Positions 9,850-20,523 of a DNA stretch of 64,000 nt are shown piece by piece (position 1 is the first letter of the stretch; the number at the start of each line of letters is the position of its first letter). The stretch lies in assembly GCA_000697475.1 (NCBI GenBank), contig JNEU01001092.1, positions 1 through 64,000 on the forward strand, in the 5' to 3' direction. The stretch is from Lichtheimia corymbifera B2541. Its lineage: Eukaryota; Mucoromycota; Mucoromycetes; Mucorales; Lichtheimiaceae. A program made the translations under genes and the position numbers. Below the pieces are notes generated by a model. The model searched no databases. It saw only the letters and a program-made list of their open reading frames with translations, and had not been told where the DNA came from.

Positions 9850-11977
9850 ATGTGCCTCGCCTCTCGTACAATAACAGGCTCGCACACAGCGTTGGCTAGC
9901 GATCCTACCAGCAAACAATGGAAAGATTTCGCTGCAAAAGAGTTCATGGAGAACAAAACTCGATTGACACCCATCGCAGACTCCAGTGCATCTCCTCCTC
10001 TCTCTCCCTCTCAAACAACCAAACTTGCTGTTCGATCACACGACGGCACAGACAACTCCATCGCCACTGTAGTCAATAGTCCAAATCCGGGTTCACCATG
10101 GTTGGAATTTGCAGCACTGAACCACGAGACACAGTCATCACCGAAGCATGTCAACGCAGGCGATGCTTTACGATCGAAAAGTCCACCGAGTTGTGCAACG
10201 TTGAAAAGGAGTATAAGCGACAAGGCTGGGCAACAACAGCAACTACAGCAACGGGGTGATATGGTTGGCATGCAACACTACCAAGAACAACTATACCTCT
10301 ATGCCCCACAGCTATCATCCGATCCACCAAAGTGTTTTTGTAATCAACCTGCTCACATACGCAACACATCTGACTACGGCATTGTATATGAATGCTATCG
10401 TGTAACAGCATCGTCAGATCGCGGTATGCAAACTTTGCCAGTATGTTGTACATTTCATGTGCACAAGGAACCATGGTCTTCCTTCCAACAAGCATTCCAC
10501 AATGGTCGACGTATCGATCCCAACCATCCACATCTCCAGCAATGTTCAGCATTCAACTATACCTTCCGCACCATCTTCCGTACAGTAAACACCTATCCAA
10601 TGAGGTTACCCATATCTCCTCTATGTTATTGCAACCATCTTGTGCGTCCACTGCAGGACTATACTCGTAGCAACAACAGGATGGCTTTGGCATGTCAAAA
10701 GTTGGCCTCAGAGGAATCGCGTCACAAGGCATGCCAGTGGTTTATGTGGGCTGAGGATGCGAAGGCTTTGCAATCAGAGTTACCCCATCCAACATCATCC
10801 TTATCCGATATTGTCAGCGCCGACCATGAACCGAGTAATACGACCACCACCACCGCCAGTACCATCGACAACAAGGAGAAGAATGATCGCAAGGAGGTTG
10901 ACGACAACGATGAGACAAGTTCAACAGTATCCGCGGGTCAACACTTGAAACACAGCAACGACTTTAGTCGAGATAATGGATTAATGACAGCACCATCCTC
11001 ACCGAACACATTGGATGCGAAATCCACAGCCACCTCTGAAGATGCTTCCATCTACAAAGCGACGCCAGTGCACATGATTCAACCACCCTCCAAACAACTA
11101 TCACCAGATACCGACAAGAGTCTTGAATTGATACGTTTACTCAAGGGAGCCAAGGTACCTGAATGGTATTCCGACGACCAACATCATCATCACCAGCATC
11201 ATCCAGATACTGTATACCATGGAGATACAGCTTCTTTGGATAGCGACGATCATTCATCCACGCAATCTACAGTCCCTGGTAGCCCTTCATCTCCTTTCAA
11301 GGTCTCAATGCCTGTTCCTGCTTCAGTATACGCTCGTATCTTGTTGGATAAGAAGAAATCAGAGTACGATGATGAACAAGTCTCGATGTTGAATCAACAT
11401 GCTTTGATGATGGAGAATGAATTGAAACGGCTTGAGGACGAGAACCAACAAGTGAAGACGGTTTATGCGGCCAAGGAAGATGAATTGAATAGTCTTTTAC
11501 GAGCACACGAAGAAGATTTGGCAGAGATGGATCGTTGGGAAGAAAGAATCAAGGACCTTGTCAAGTTGGATAATGCAATGGAACTGCTATGGGATAGCAC
11601 TTGCGATTTGGCCGAAGAGGAAATATCCAATGTGCGAAAGGCGAAGCAGTGCGAGATCATGCTCAACAAGTTGAAACGCGATTTGGTGGATCGTATGGAC
11701 CAGCTCAAGTTACAAATCGCAAAGAAAGAGGATTTGGATGAAAGAACGTCTTTAAGGGATTTCAAATGCCGAGTATGCTTCCAAGAAAACATCGAGGTAG
11801 CACTTGTACCATGCTTCCATTGCTGTAAGTATTCAAGCAAGCAACGTTCAACGTGGGATCAGTCTGTACTTATATATATTATATATAGCTTATTGTAGGC
11901 CATGTGCAGAAAAGCTTACGGAATGTGCGATTTGCCGGACGATCAAGTTTGGTGTTCAGACCGTCTATTTGAGCTGA
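9850..11977 (+). CDS. GRF-like zinc fingers plus C-terminal RING finger protein
   Basis: There are two exons, 9850-11824 and 11889-11977 (687 aa). The intron was placed because only the acceptor at 11888 rebuilds a canonical RING: CRVC, then PCFHCSYCRPCAE, then CAICR (C-x-H-x3-C-x2-C spacing). Near residue 161 (CFCNQ) and residue 258 (CYCNH ... ALAC ... CQWFMWAED) are two Cys-rich units resembling zf-GRF. A long, Ser/Thr-rich, probably disordered stretch with a His cluster follows, then a charged coiled coil (about residues 505-635). By family, C-terminal RINGs of this kind are usually E3 ubiquitin ligases; the substrate is unknown. An in-frame upstream ATG at 9691 would add a hydrophobic leader, but that stretch is pyrimidine-rich and looks like 5' UTR. 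Confidence 0.75.
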
Positions 11978-12904
11978 ATGGTATGTGAGAAAGAACGGAT
12001 GGACGATGATAAACGTCTTACATGCATTACATTATAGATCACGTCTCTCTCCCTCTCTATTGTTTTCTCTCTCCTTTTGATCCCATCCATGTCGCTCTGC
12101 CTTTTGCGTGCCTCTTGTACAAAATTTATTCTATACATCCTCAAGTACATATATAACCTCCGGAACAAAAAATTGCATATTCAACTACTGCTCCAACGGA
12201 AGGGTAAGTTACTTTGCAAGTGATCCAAAAGATTGGCAACTTACAGCATTTATCCTTCTAGGGATTCAGTTTCCTATGTTAGGACCCCATCATCATTTGT
12301 TTATACATATTCGTCAATTCATACCCAATATAAGTATCGTATTACCTTAACTAATAGATAAAAAAGGTTGTAATCTAGATATATGGTCTTCTGGGTAACA
12401 GGGGGATAAAGGAGGAATGACGGTGATACAGCACTGTCACGTGATTAGGCTCCAATAGGGTATCACCATGTTGATTATGGCAAGCATGCAGGTAGCAAAG
12501 TTGTGAGCTAAATAGTCGAGTTGCTTATATGCATGCATCTAGGAGCAATAACATTCCTTGAAGAAGAAAGAATATAGCGTTTATACACCGCTCAATGTCA
12601 GGTTGGTAGGGAATATGTATTGAAGAAGGATCATTATTATCTCAAGGGATGTATTGTTCCATTTGTGGAATTAGCCTCTATGTAGAAATATAGCTAGATA
12701 CCAACAACAATGGGTTTTATACAAAGAATGATCGCCTAGATGCTCACGTGGTTATTGAAATATATGGCGGGTGGTGGCACAACAATGGGTCAGATGATGT
12801 GACTGAAACGCGCTCGACCCTTCCCATCTCCTCCACACCTTCTTTTTTCGATCACTTTTTTTTTGCATCTTTTCCCCGAGTGGGCTCTGGTCCTTTTGCG
12901 AAAC
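11978..12904. other. intergenic region, nothing recognised
   Basis: About 930 bp of AT-rich DNA between two same-strand genes. No ORF with protein-like composition and no tRNA were seen. The last 150 bp is pyrimidine-rich and is presumably the core promoter and leader of the Myb gene. Confidence 0.5.
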
Positions 12905-14762
12905 ATGGTGAGTGGAACCCCTTTTTTTATGCAAGTACTTTTCTCTCACACAACCAATCGCGCATCACCTTTTCAGTTCTCCACGACATACGATTTCGAC
13001 CAGCATGGCACACCACCCACTGATTTAGACGACGCAAAAGCACTCGCGGAATCAACAGATGCTCGATCCAGTTCGAGTGTTCAGTCTTCTTCGTTTTTAT
13101 CACCAGCAGCAGGAGCAGCAACTTCATTATTGCATGTTCAAGGAAGCTCAGGGTGTTTGACAGGCACACTTCCCACCTTCACTTTCATACCCAACAACCA
13201 TTATCAAACACAACTACTACCGGTAAGCTTCTATCAACCTGGTATGAAGTTGATATATTGCACATAGACTCATCTTTATGGGTTAGACTGATATGAAGCA
13301 TCAACGACAATCAAATTCCTCGTGCATGCAACAAGTCAATTTCCGCAATGATGAAATCTTCCCTATGAGCAACGCGAGTCATTTTCAACGGGTAAATTAC
13401 AACCGATAGGGCGATTACATGATCTAACATTTTGAAAAGGCGGCCCAACCAGAAAACGACATATTGACAACGTTTGGCTTGAGTCCTGTACAAAAACAGC
13501 ATCATGATCTCTTGAAGCAGCTGATAAGCGACCCCAATGATACCCCACTATCACCATTGACAACAACCCAACAACAGCATTCCCATCATCATATACCCAC
13601 ACCAAAACGACAATGCATGTCAAGTAAACCAAAACCACGTTCACAACGAGCACCATGGACACTTGAAGAAGACAACTTGTTGAGATTGGCAGTACAATTA
13701 TATGGTGATAAGACTGAGAAATGGTCAAAGATAGCAGCATGTGTGCCTGGTCGTACAAACAAGAATTGTCGGAAGCGTTGGTTTCATTCCCTTGATCCCT
13801 CATTACGTAAAGGGCCATGGACTGAAGAGGAGGATCAATTATTACGAGAAGGTGTCATGAAACATCCCAACCAATGGAGCAAGATTGCTGATATGCTTGA
13901 TGGGAGAACTGATGATCAATGTGCCAAACGATGGCGTGAATCACTGGATCCAACGATTGATCGATCGGAATGGACACCGGAGGAGGATGAAATACTCGTG
14001 GAAAAGTTTGGGGAATATGGATCACAATGGCAAAAGATTGCGCAGCATTTCGAAGGTCGACCTGGTTTACACTGTCGTAATCGATGGAGGAAACTACAGC
14101 GGTTAATGCAGATCAAAGATGATAAACAGCGAGAGGAAACGAGTCGTCTATCAGCATCATTTATACATACCATGATTGAGAATATCCAATCTTCGTCACC
14201 TGTCACAGCACAACCGCCGCCACCACCACAACCCTTACGTGCACCAGCAAAAAAAGCATCACCACCACCACCCATGTCAATAGAACCGGTGCCACCATCA
14301 CCTCCATCTCCACTTCCACCACCACCTGCATCCTTTCATATGCCGCCGACTTCCGGGTTCCCGATCCTTCAGCATACGCACGAGCCACCTTCATCCTTGT
14401 CAGACACGTCATCACTCAGCAGTAACATTTCATCCTCATCCATTTTGCTTACTCCTCATGGTCCACTATCGTCATCGGATACACCACCCAATGATATATG
14501 GTCAAAAAGTGGATCTTTCATTGATGTGAATCCTTATGGATGTGATATTCCTAGTTGCATGGAGACCTTTCCAAAGTCAAGCGGTCTTTTCAATCACATG
14601 AAAAGCGCTCATCCAAACCTTGAAGCCTATGACAAACCTTATCGATGTGCTGTGCCAAATTGCACCAAGAGATACAAGAACATCAACGGTCTGCAATATC
14701 ATCTACGTGACGCAAAGGGATCCTCCGCACATCCAAATATCATTCATAGTCCTGTACTATAG
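12905..14762 (+). CDS. three-repeat Myb (R1R2R3) transcription factor with C-terminal C2H2 fingers
   Basis: There are four exons, 12905-12907 (ATG alone), 12977-13222, 13287-13391 and 13440-14762, all joined in phase 0; product 558 aa. Three Myb/SANT repeats are clear. R1 runs from APWTLEEDNLLRLAV to CRKRWFHSL, R2 from GPWTEEEDQLLREGV to CAKRWRESL, and R3 from SEWTPEEDEILVEKF to CRNRWRKL, each with the spaced Trp residues. A Pro-rich linker leads to two C2H2 units (CDIPSCMETFPKSSGLFNH and CAVPNCTKRYKNINGLQYH). The second has the KRYKN-NGL-YH pattern typical of Sfp1-like fingers. Nuclear DNA binding is inferred; targets are unknown. The ATG-only first exon should be confirmed by RNA. Confidence 0.85.
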
Positions 14763-15316
14763 TTGTTATAGCTTGTCTCTTTTATATAATGTATCACAAT
14801 TTAATCCGGGAAGATGGGCCTGTTGAGATGATTACTATTTTTAGAATTGCCATGGCAACCTGGTGCTTCTTGTTGATCCCCCGCAACGCGACACACACAC
14901 ACACCATGCCGCAGCATGAATAGCTGGGATAACTTCGGAGATGTTGATTGCTGTGCCTAGAGCGTTCCAGGAGTTTCTACTCTGTACGCGACTTTTTCGT
15001 CTGGATTCCCGAAGGAAAACATTTATATAAACGCGACATGTGTCGTTTGCATAGCGTCTACCTTTGTTCCATCTTGCATTAATTTCATTCATCCTCCCAC
15101 CCATACACTTCTTGTACGCTGCTATCACTCTTGTATTGACCCCCCGACTGCGCACGAGATATATATAAAATCTTTCATTCTTCCATCTGGAACAACAACT
15201 ACGTAATCCTTCATACTCCGCGTTTTTAACACTAAGCAAGTCTTCGAAACCGCAGCCCAAGCTTTTCATTCTTCTTCCCTCTTCCGATCGTTTGCATACT
15301 TTTAACTCTCAAAAAA
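14763..15316. promoter_or_regulatory. intergenic region and long leader of the Ecl1-like gene
   Basis: No coding frame is supported. The distal part holds a CA-rich tract (about 14890-14904) and the proximal part is pyrimidine-rich up to the A-run just before the ATG at 15317, as in many fungal leaders. No defined operator was recognised. Confidence 0.4.
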
Positions 15317-15783
15317 ATGGATACTTTCTGGTGCCCTGGCTGTGATAAGCGCATTGATACTGACTTGGTAAGTGCCGATCGGTCCCCGATCGTTGTAGAT
15401 CGCCTCACGATCAGCAAGATTATTAACCCACGTTCTCTTTTTAGAGCGAGTCGGATTTGTATTGCTCCGTGGAGTGCAAGATCAAGGATGCCAACCCTGA
15501 AACCCATTCAAGCACATCATCCAACAACACATCCACTACCGTTCCTGAACTGTCACTTGGTAAACTCAGGGAACTGAAGCGATCCAAATCGTTGCGTCAA
15601 CAACATCGTCCTTCTTATCCATGGATCCCTCTCTATCGACGACGTCCTGTGGTATCACGACGCGCAGCTGTTACGGCAAGCTCTGCAGCTACAGCACAGG
15701 GTCTTCTCTGTCGTAAGCCTGCTGCTGCTACTACTGCTTTTCCACCACAACAGCAGCATCAACTCTATGGCCTATTGGCGTAA
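15317..15783 (+). CDS. small Ecl1-like zinc-binding protein
   Basis: Two exons, 15317-15367 and 15445-15783, give 129 aa. The N-terminus has two Cys pairs split by the intron (FWCPGCDKRID, then ESDLYCSVECKIKD), the pattern of the Ecl1/life-span regulatory factor family. In fission yeast, Ecl1-type proteins bind zinc and promote stress- or starvation-related lifespan extension. The rest is Ser/Thr-rich, then Arg-rich (YRRRPVVSRRA) and ends with a Gln/His stretch, so it is probably disordered and nuclear (inference). The start follows an A-run and is the only sensible ATG. Confidence 0.7.
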
Positions 15784-16364
15784 ACTCCATTCTCTCTTTC
15801 CCTCCCTTCATCTAGCCATCTATCCCTCTCTCATTCTTTCATATATCCAAAATACCAGAAAAACATTAGAAAACGTCAGAAAACCAGATGTATCTACTAC
15901 CCATTCCCTTTCCCTCTTCACTCTCAATGACATCTTCCTTCATCATCTGTAAAAAGAAAAAAGCATCTTTATATATACCTTTCTCTCAAGCATCCCATCA
16001 AACAACCATCCTTTATGAAGAATAAAAACATTTTCCCCTCATTCAATTTATCGGTTCCTGCGCATGAAAAGAGTATATTTCGTGTAAAATGATTTGCCGT
16101 GAAGCTCAGGCTGAGCGAGCTGCATTTGCTTGTATCACATGGCTACTATTCTCAGACATAAAAAGATGTTTCTGCAAACGTATTATTTCAAAGGATGATA
16201 GGTGCATGTGCCTTAAGTGCCTTCATAGGAATAATCCATAACATAAGAATGTGTCATACATGATGCATATTGGGGGTGTTGTTGAGTTTCAATGATAATG
16301 CTGATGATGATAATGATAATGAACAAGCTTGATGATTCTTCTTGAGTGCAGTATGTATGGATGT
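15784..16364. other. intergenic: 3' flanks of convergent genes
   Basis: AT-rich 3' flanking sequence of the Ecl1-like gene and of the first WWE gene, which converge here. No coding frame or RNA gene was recognised. A short (gat/aat)-rich microsatellite lies near 16290-16320. Confidence 0.4.
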
Positions 16365-16571
16365 TCAAGATCCTGTACGTGCAATTGGAAACCGTATTGA
16401 GCATTGTTGAGCGTATAGGTTTTGACCATTGATATAAACAAATCCATGGAGAGACGGCACAAAGACATTGCCAGATGAACCGGAACGCCAAAGCTGTTCG
16501 ATGCATGCATTCGACTTTGGATCAAAAGGGATCCACATGCTTCCTGCTTGATATACCCATTGGACTGGCAT
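16365..16571 (-). CDS. stand-alone WWE-domain protein, copy 1
   Basis: An intronless 68-residue protein that is essentially one WWE domain: VQWVYQ at the start, then MWIPFDPKSNACIEQLW, an interior YINGQNLYAQQ and the terminal RFPIARTGS. By family, WWE domains bind ADP-ribose or iso-ADP-ribose units and normally sit in E3 ligases or PARPs; here nothing else is attached. A TATA-like run (tttatatata, 16641-16650) lies about 70 bp upstream. The protein aligns end to end with the 68-residue protein at 17476-17682, same strand, so this is a tandem duplication. The function is unknown; a dominant or competitive reader of ADP-ribosylation is a guess. Confidence 0.75.
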   Translation of the reverse strand: MPVQWVYQAGSMWIPFDPKSNACIEQLWRSGSSGNVFVPSLHGFVYINGQNLYAQQCSIRFPIARTGS

Positions 16572-17475
16572 TGTGATAAAGATGTTTGGCTGGATTCAAG
16601 TTGTGTATATAGCCTCCCAGCATGGTATGCTGCTGCTGGTTTTATATATATAATAATAATGAGCGTGCACAGCAGCTAAGCTTGCCATAATAACGCCGTA
16701 AGAGCAATGACGCCACCATAGATTTTACCTGCAAGTAGGAAACGTGTAACCGTAAATATCGCGTTTCCATGGCACTGCTATTGCTGCGCTTCTCGTCAGC
16801 AATACATACCACCGCTCCCGCAGGGAGAAGCAAGCTTAATTCGTGTAACACTGTGATCGGCTGGCTATCTGTGTTTACATGGTTCTCCACAACAACAATA
16901 ATGCTTCGCTTTACATAAGCCAGACACTTTTCCCATACGCTTGTCACTGTTATCCTCATGAACCCGAGTTATGACTTTGGATGAAATATAAAAGGATCTA
17001 GGATGCGTGTCATCAACCAAAATGTCCAATCATTACAGGCAATGGCAGCATTTACTATGTATGTACATCCCACATCATAAGCTCGGGTTCACTTTAATCG
17101 GTATTGATGCTATTCTTATCCTTGATAAAGAAGACCTCCCATTATAATAGAAACATTTCAAGCACATGACAAGGCGTATTGCATGCATAACGATGTCCCC
17201 TCAAAAAACATCAAAAACTACAACCAGTAGGTACGCGTTTTTCTTGATTGAATGACCATAGGGCATAGAGCATGGTGTGCGTGTGTTTATTTAAATGAAA
17301 CGGCAGTGTACTAATAGAGAATATGCAGTGTTCTGATCTAGCAATAATGAGTGTGGAGGATGCATGTTTGTTGCTAATGGTATATACAAAAGACAGTGAA
17401 GGGAATACAATGTGATTTCTAATTTACAAAGATATATATGGATGTTGGCTTTTTTTTACATGACTTGAAGAAGAA
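16572..17475. promoter_or_regulatory. upstream region of WWE copy 1
   Basis: No gene seen. It holds a TATA-like run at 16641-16650 and an inverted pair GGAAACG (16738-16744) / CGTTTCC (16762-16768). Around 16750-16800 is a segment (gtaaccgtaaatat, then gctgcgcttctcgtc) that recurs in diverged form near 17855-17880 and 18440-18480. Confidence 0.45.
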
Positions 17476-17682
17476 TTATGATCCTGTTCTTGCTATTGGG
17501 ATCCGGGTATAACATCGTTGAGCGTAAAGACCGGGACCATTGACGAGGACAACACCTTGCATAGATGCAACATAGACTTGAGCTGCTGTTCCTGATCGCC
17601 AAATGCTTTCGATAGATGCATTGGCTTGAGGGTCAAAGGGAACCCAATTGGTTCCGGCTTGATAGACCCATTGCACTGGCAT
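17476..17682 (-). CDS. stand-alone WWE-domain protein, copy 2
   Basis: An intronless 68-residue paralogue of copy 1 with the same length and end points (MPVQWVYQAG ... PIARTGS). Motifs are NWVPFDPQANASIESIW, VLVNGPGLYAQRC and RIPIAR. The longer in-frame upstream ATG (17775) would add 31 residues unlike copy 1 and is rejected because the paralogue starts at MPVQ. A TATA-like ggtataaatgtacc on the minus strand (about 17768-17782) lies roughly 90 bp upstream. Divergence between the two copies is mostly in surface-type residues while Trp, IE and YAQ positions are kept, which suggests that both are under selection. Confidence 0.75.
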   Translation of the reverse strand: MPVQWVYQAGTNWVPFDPQANASIESIWRSGTAAQVYVASMQGVVLVNGPGLYAQRCYTRIPIARTGS

Positions 17683-18670
17683 GTTGTTGTTAATGAAAAT
17701 GTGGTGATGGTAGTGAAAAATAAAAAGGTTGTTGACAAAGATGTAATCCATTGATCTCCAGGAATATGGGTACATTTATACCACGCTGATTGCTTGATCT
17801 CGCAGTATGGCATCATCCGTCAGGCCATTGGCATTGCCATTTGTGGAAAATGCGTTACCGTATGTTTGGCTGCGCTTTCGTCTACATATACTCTCCTGCC
17901 TGCTCGCATTAAAACAGCATCAAGTTTGTGCAACAAAAGACACGTCAGGGAGTTGCTGCGGAAATGGCTCCTGTGTAACTTGGTTACTATGGAGACTCCA
18001 TACACCACACATAGCTTATATTTCTTGTGCTCTGCAAAACATGCGTCAACATAAGTCATGCAAAATACTATGTGCTGCATTTGGTTGTTAGGTTACATTC
18101 CCTGTTGATCAAAGCGAGTTTTAATGTAGAAGAGGGGTGATGGTATTATGTATGTAGCTACTTGGTGGATGATGATATGCAGGATAGCAAGCACAGCCTT
18201 GTTAACAATAATCATTGATATCACATGATGTGGGGGTTCGTAAGGAACTAGCGTCATCCTGTAACCACAGATCGCAGAGCTGGATTTATGTGACGCCACA
18301 ATTGCTAAATCGGTAGAGTAAACGCATGACAGCCGCCGGATCCACGTTTCTGCTTAGCGTGTGGCCATTTCGATTATTATTATTAGTGCTGTGCCAAGAA
18401 TGGTTGCATACGTGTTTCATGTGCTATGGCCACCAATGCGTTACTGTAAATATGCTCGGGATCAATCTGCTGCTTCTTCCCGCAGCATCCGACAATAGAT
18501 CAGTCAATGATAGTGTACAAGCCTAAGCAGCATACGTGGGATCATGAGTACCAGGAGGATAGAAATAATGCCGCAGTCATAATATCTTTCAAAATATACA
18601 TGGGTCCAGTAACTCGCATTATTATAATATGATTTAAAAGAATACAAGAGCTTTAATGATGACTGATGAA
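17683..18670. promoter_or_regulatory. upstream region of WWE copy 2 with diverged repeat of its sister's upstream block
   Basis: No gene is recognised. Segments near 17850-17880 (gcgttaccgtatg, gctgcgctttcgtc) and 18440-18490 (gcgttactgtaaatatgc, ctgctgcttc) resemble the block upstream of WWE copy 1. A perfect palindrome, tatggagactccata, lies near 17988-18002. The distal part is the 3' flank of COQ11. Confidence 0.4.
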
Positions 18671-19811
18671 TTATGTATGTGATAAACGTTGAATGCCTTG
18701 TACATCGAAGATGCCTTTAAGTTTGGGTGAATTGATGCTAGCGATTACAGCTTTGGCGACAGTGTCGATATGAAGAGGTGGAGTCGTAAGACTTGATCCA
18801 AAAGGTAAAGAATTGACTTCCTTGGAGACGGGGCTGGTTACCATGTTGGCCAACTGAATAGCTGCAGCTACTGGCATTGCGACGGGGCGATCCTGGCTAT
18901 ACATGAAGCCTATTTCATCAAGGATGAACATGCTGTCCTCCTATGCATTACCCTATTTCTTAGCTTCTTACCTGGTCGAAGTGCGATAGTACGGAATTCC
19001 GGTCTTGAAAACAAGTACTTTTCAGCCTGGCGTTTGGAGCTGATATATCGTGGATCGACCAAAGGGAAGACGTCTGAAGCCGAAATGTAGACAAAAGCAT
19101 CCATGGTGCTTAATTTGGCAGCCTCTTGGGCCAACGCCACAGCTAAATAGGAAGCGTGGGTATTAGAGTGATGATGATGCGGCTAGTTTTCCCGATTCTT
19201 TTTTTTACCTGTGTCACGATTCATGCGTTCAAAAGTAGGTGCCGGATGTTGTGCATCGAAAGGATTTCCACGATCGCGCATACCAATCATTTCACCAAAC
19301 ACACGTGAAGCCCCCGATGCTGCTTCACAAAGATTCTTTGCATTGGCCAAGCTCTTGTAATCCACCTCAGAAATGATCCCCACCGTATGTACAATATCCG
19401 TGACGTTTTCCAAAAGAGGCGTATAGCTGGTAGGATCCAGGCTATCACCCGATGCCCATTGCACCTATATACACAGACCCTCCTTCAATATACTATCCAA
19501 TTCGTCATATACAAACCATACCTTGTCAGCCCATGAAGGTCGTGGTCCTTGTTGAAAAGCTGCAGGGACACCATGACGACTATATGTCAAATATTCAATC
19601 TCGCTTGCTCATGAGTTTAGAACGGCAAATGAGTGGGGTACCTTAGACTGACAGTCTCCCAACCTTGACGCGTTGCATGTTTACAAATGCTTTGACCTAA
19701 TTGTGGTGTCCATGAGAATCTATCGTCAATGAGTATGAAAGAAAAGCGAGTCTTACCAAGGAAACCTGTGCCTCCCACGACCAGTAACTTTTTGGCTGCA
19801 GTATGTGCCAT
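18671..19811 (-). CDS. COQ11: COQ11-like NAD(P)-binding protein of coenzyme Q synthesis
   Basis: There are six exons (19811-19757, 19696-19642, 19579-19522, 19464-19209, 19142-18972, 18909-18671), all frame-consistent, giving 277 aa. The N-terminus has a Rossmann nucleotide-binding loop (LLVVGGTGFLGQSICK) followed by VSLSRHG, as in atypical short-chain dehydrogenases. FVYISASD and YISSKRQAEKYL supply the YxxxK-type motif. This matches the yeast Coq11 (YLR290C) family, a component of the mitochondrial CoQ synthome, in motifs and in length. The N-terminus is only mildly basic, so import relies on an unrecognised or internal signal. Confidence 0.85.
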
Positions 19812-20523
19812 TGTTTAGTTTGGAAAGAATGACTTGAAATTCACCAACTGAGTTTTTGTAATGCAAATGGACAAGGTGAATGACATCCACTTTTTGCACA
19901 ACCACCGCCTTCTAATGACTTTTTGCTATTAGTACTCGAACTGCTATCATCATCATTCGTGGGCAATCAACATACGAAGGCTCTTTGATAAAGTACTAAA
20001 TCCGATCCCGCGTCCCTGATCACAATATAATAAAAACGAACATTGTTTATCGCCTACCACCACATTTGTTTGATTGCTTATAATGCCAAAACCAAAGCTT
20101 TGGTACGTATCTTGATCAATACTAACTGATCTTGGTGGTCGTTTTTAGCATTTCATTGATTTCATACTTTCATTGTCGTAGTATCATGGGATGTGGTCAT
20201 TGTAAAAAGTCTTATAATAGTAGTTTTGGCTATTGGGGTAATAAAGCTGAGCCCTTTGAGCTTTTGTTTATAATTGTGGAGGATATGCTGAGCTTACTTA
20301 TTATAAAGTCAATGGGTCATTCAGTACATGGTTGAACGCTGAGCAACATCCAACCTTAACGAAGGGACAACGATAACAAAGATACTTCTATATATGGAAT
20401 GTGGTCAAAGTGTGAGCAATGACACATGAAGAGAAGATAGAGGCTATATCGGTGATTTGAGTCGGCGGATGACAGCGCCGTTTTTCTTTCCCTGTATTGC
20501 ACGCGTTGTCGTTCACCCTGACA
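19812..20523. other. divergent intergenic region, nothing firm
   Basis: Between COQ11 (minus) and the F-box gene (plus). A short frame MPKPKLW at 20083 followed by a GTACGT donor-like site could start a small spliced gene, but no continuing exon with protein-like character was found. Treated as promoter sequence. Confidence 0.35.

Noticed and set aside
20083..20330. Small spliced gene starting MPKPKLW with a Cys-rich follow-on (MGCGHCKKSY)
   Set aside because: The proposed exons do not join in frame into a protein-like chain.
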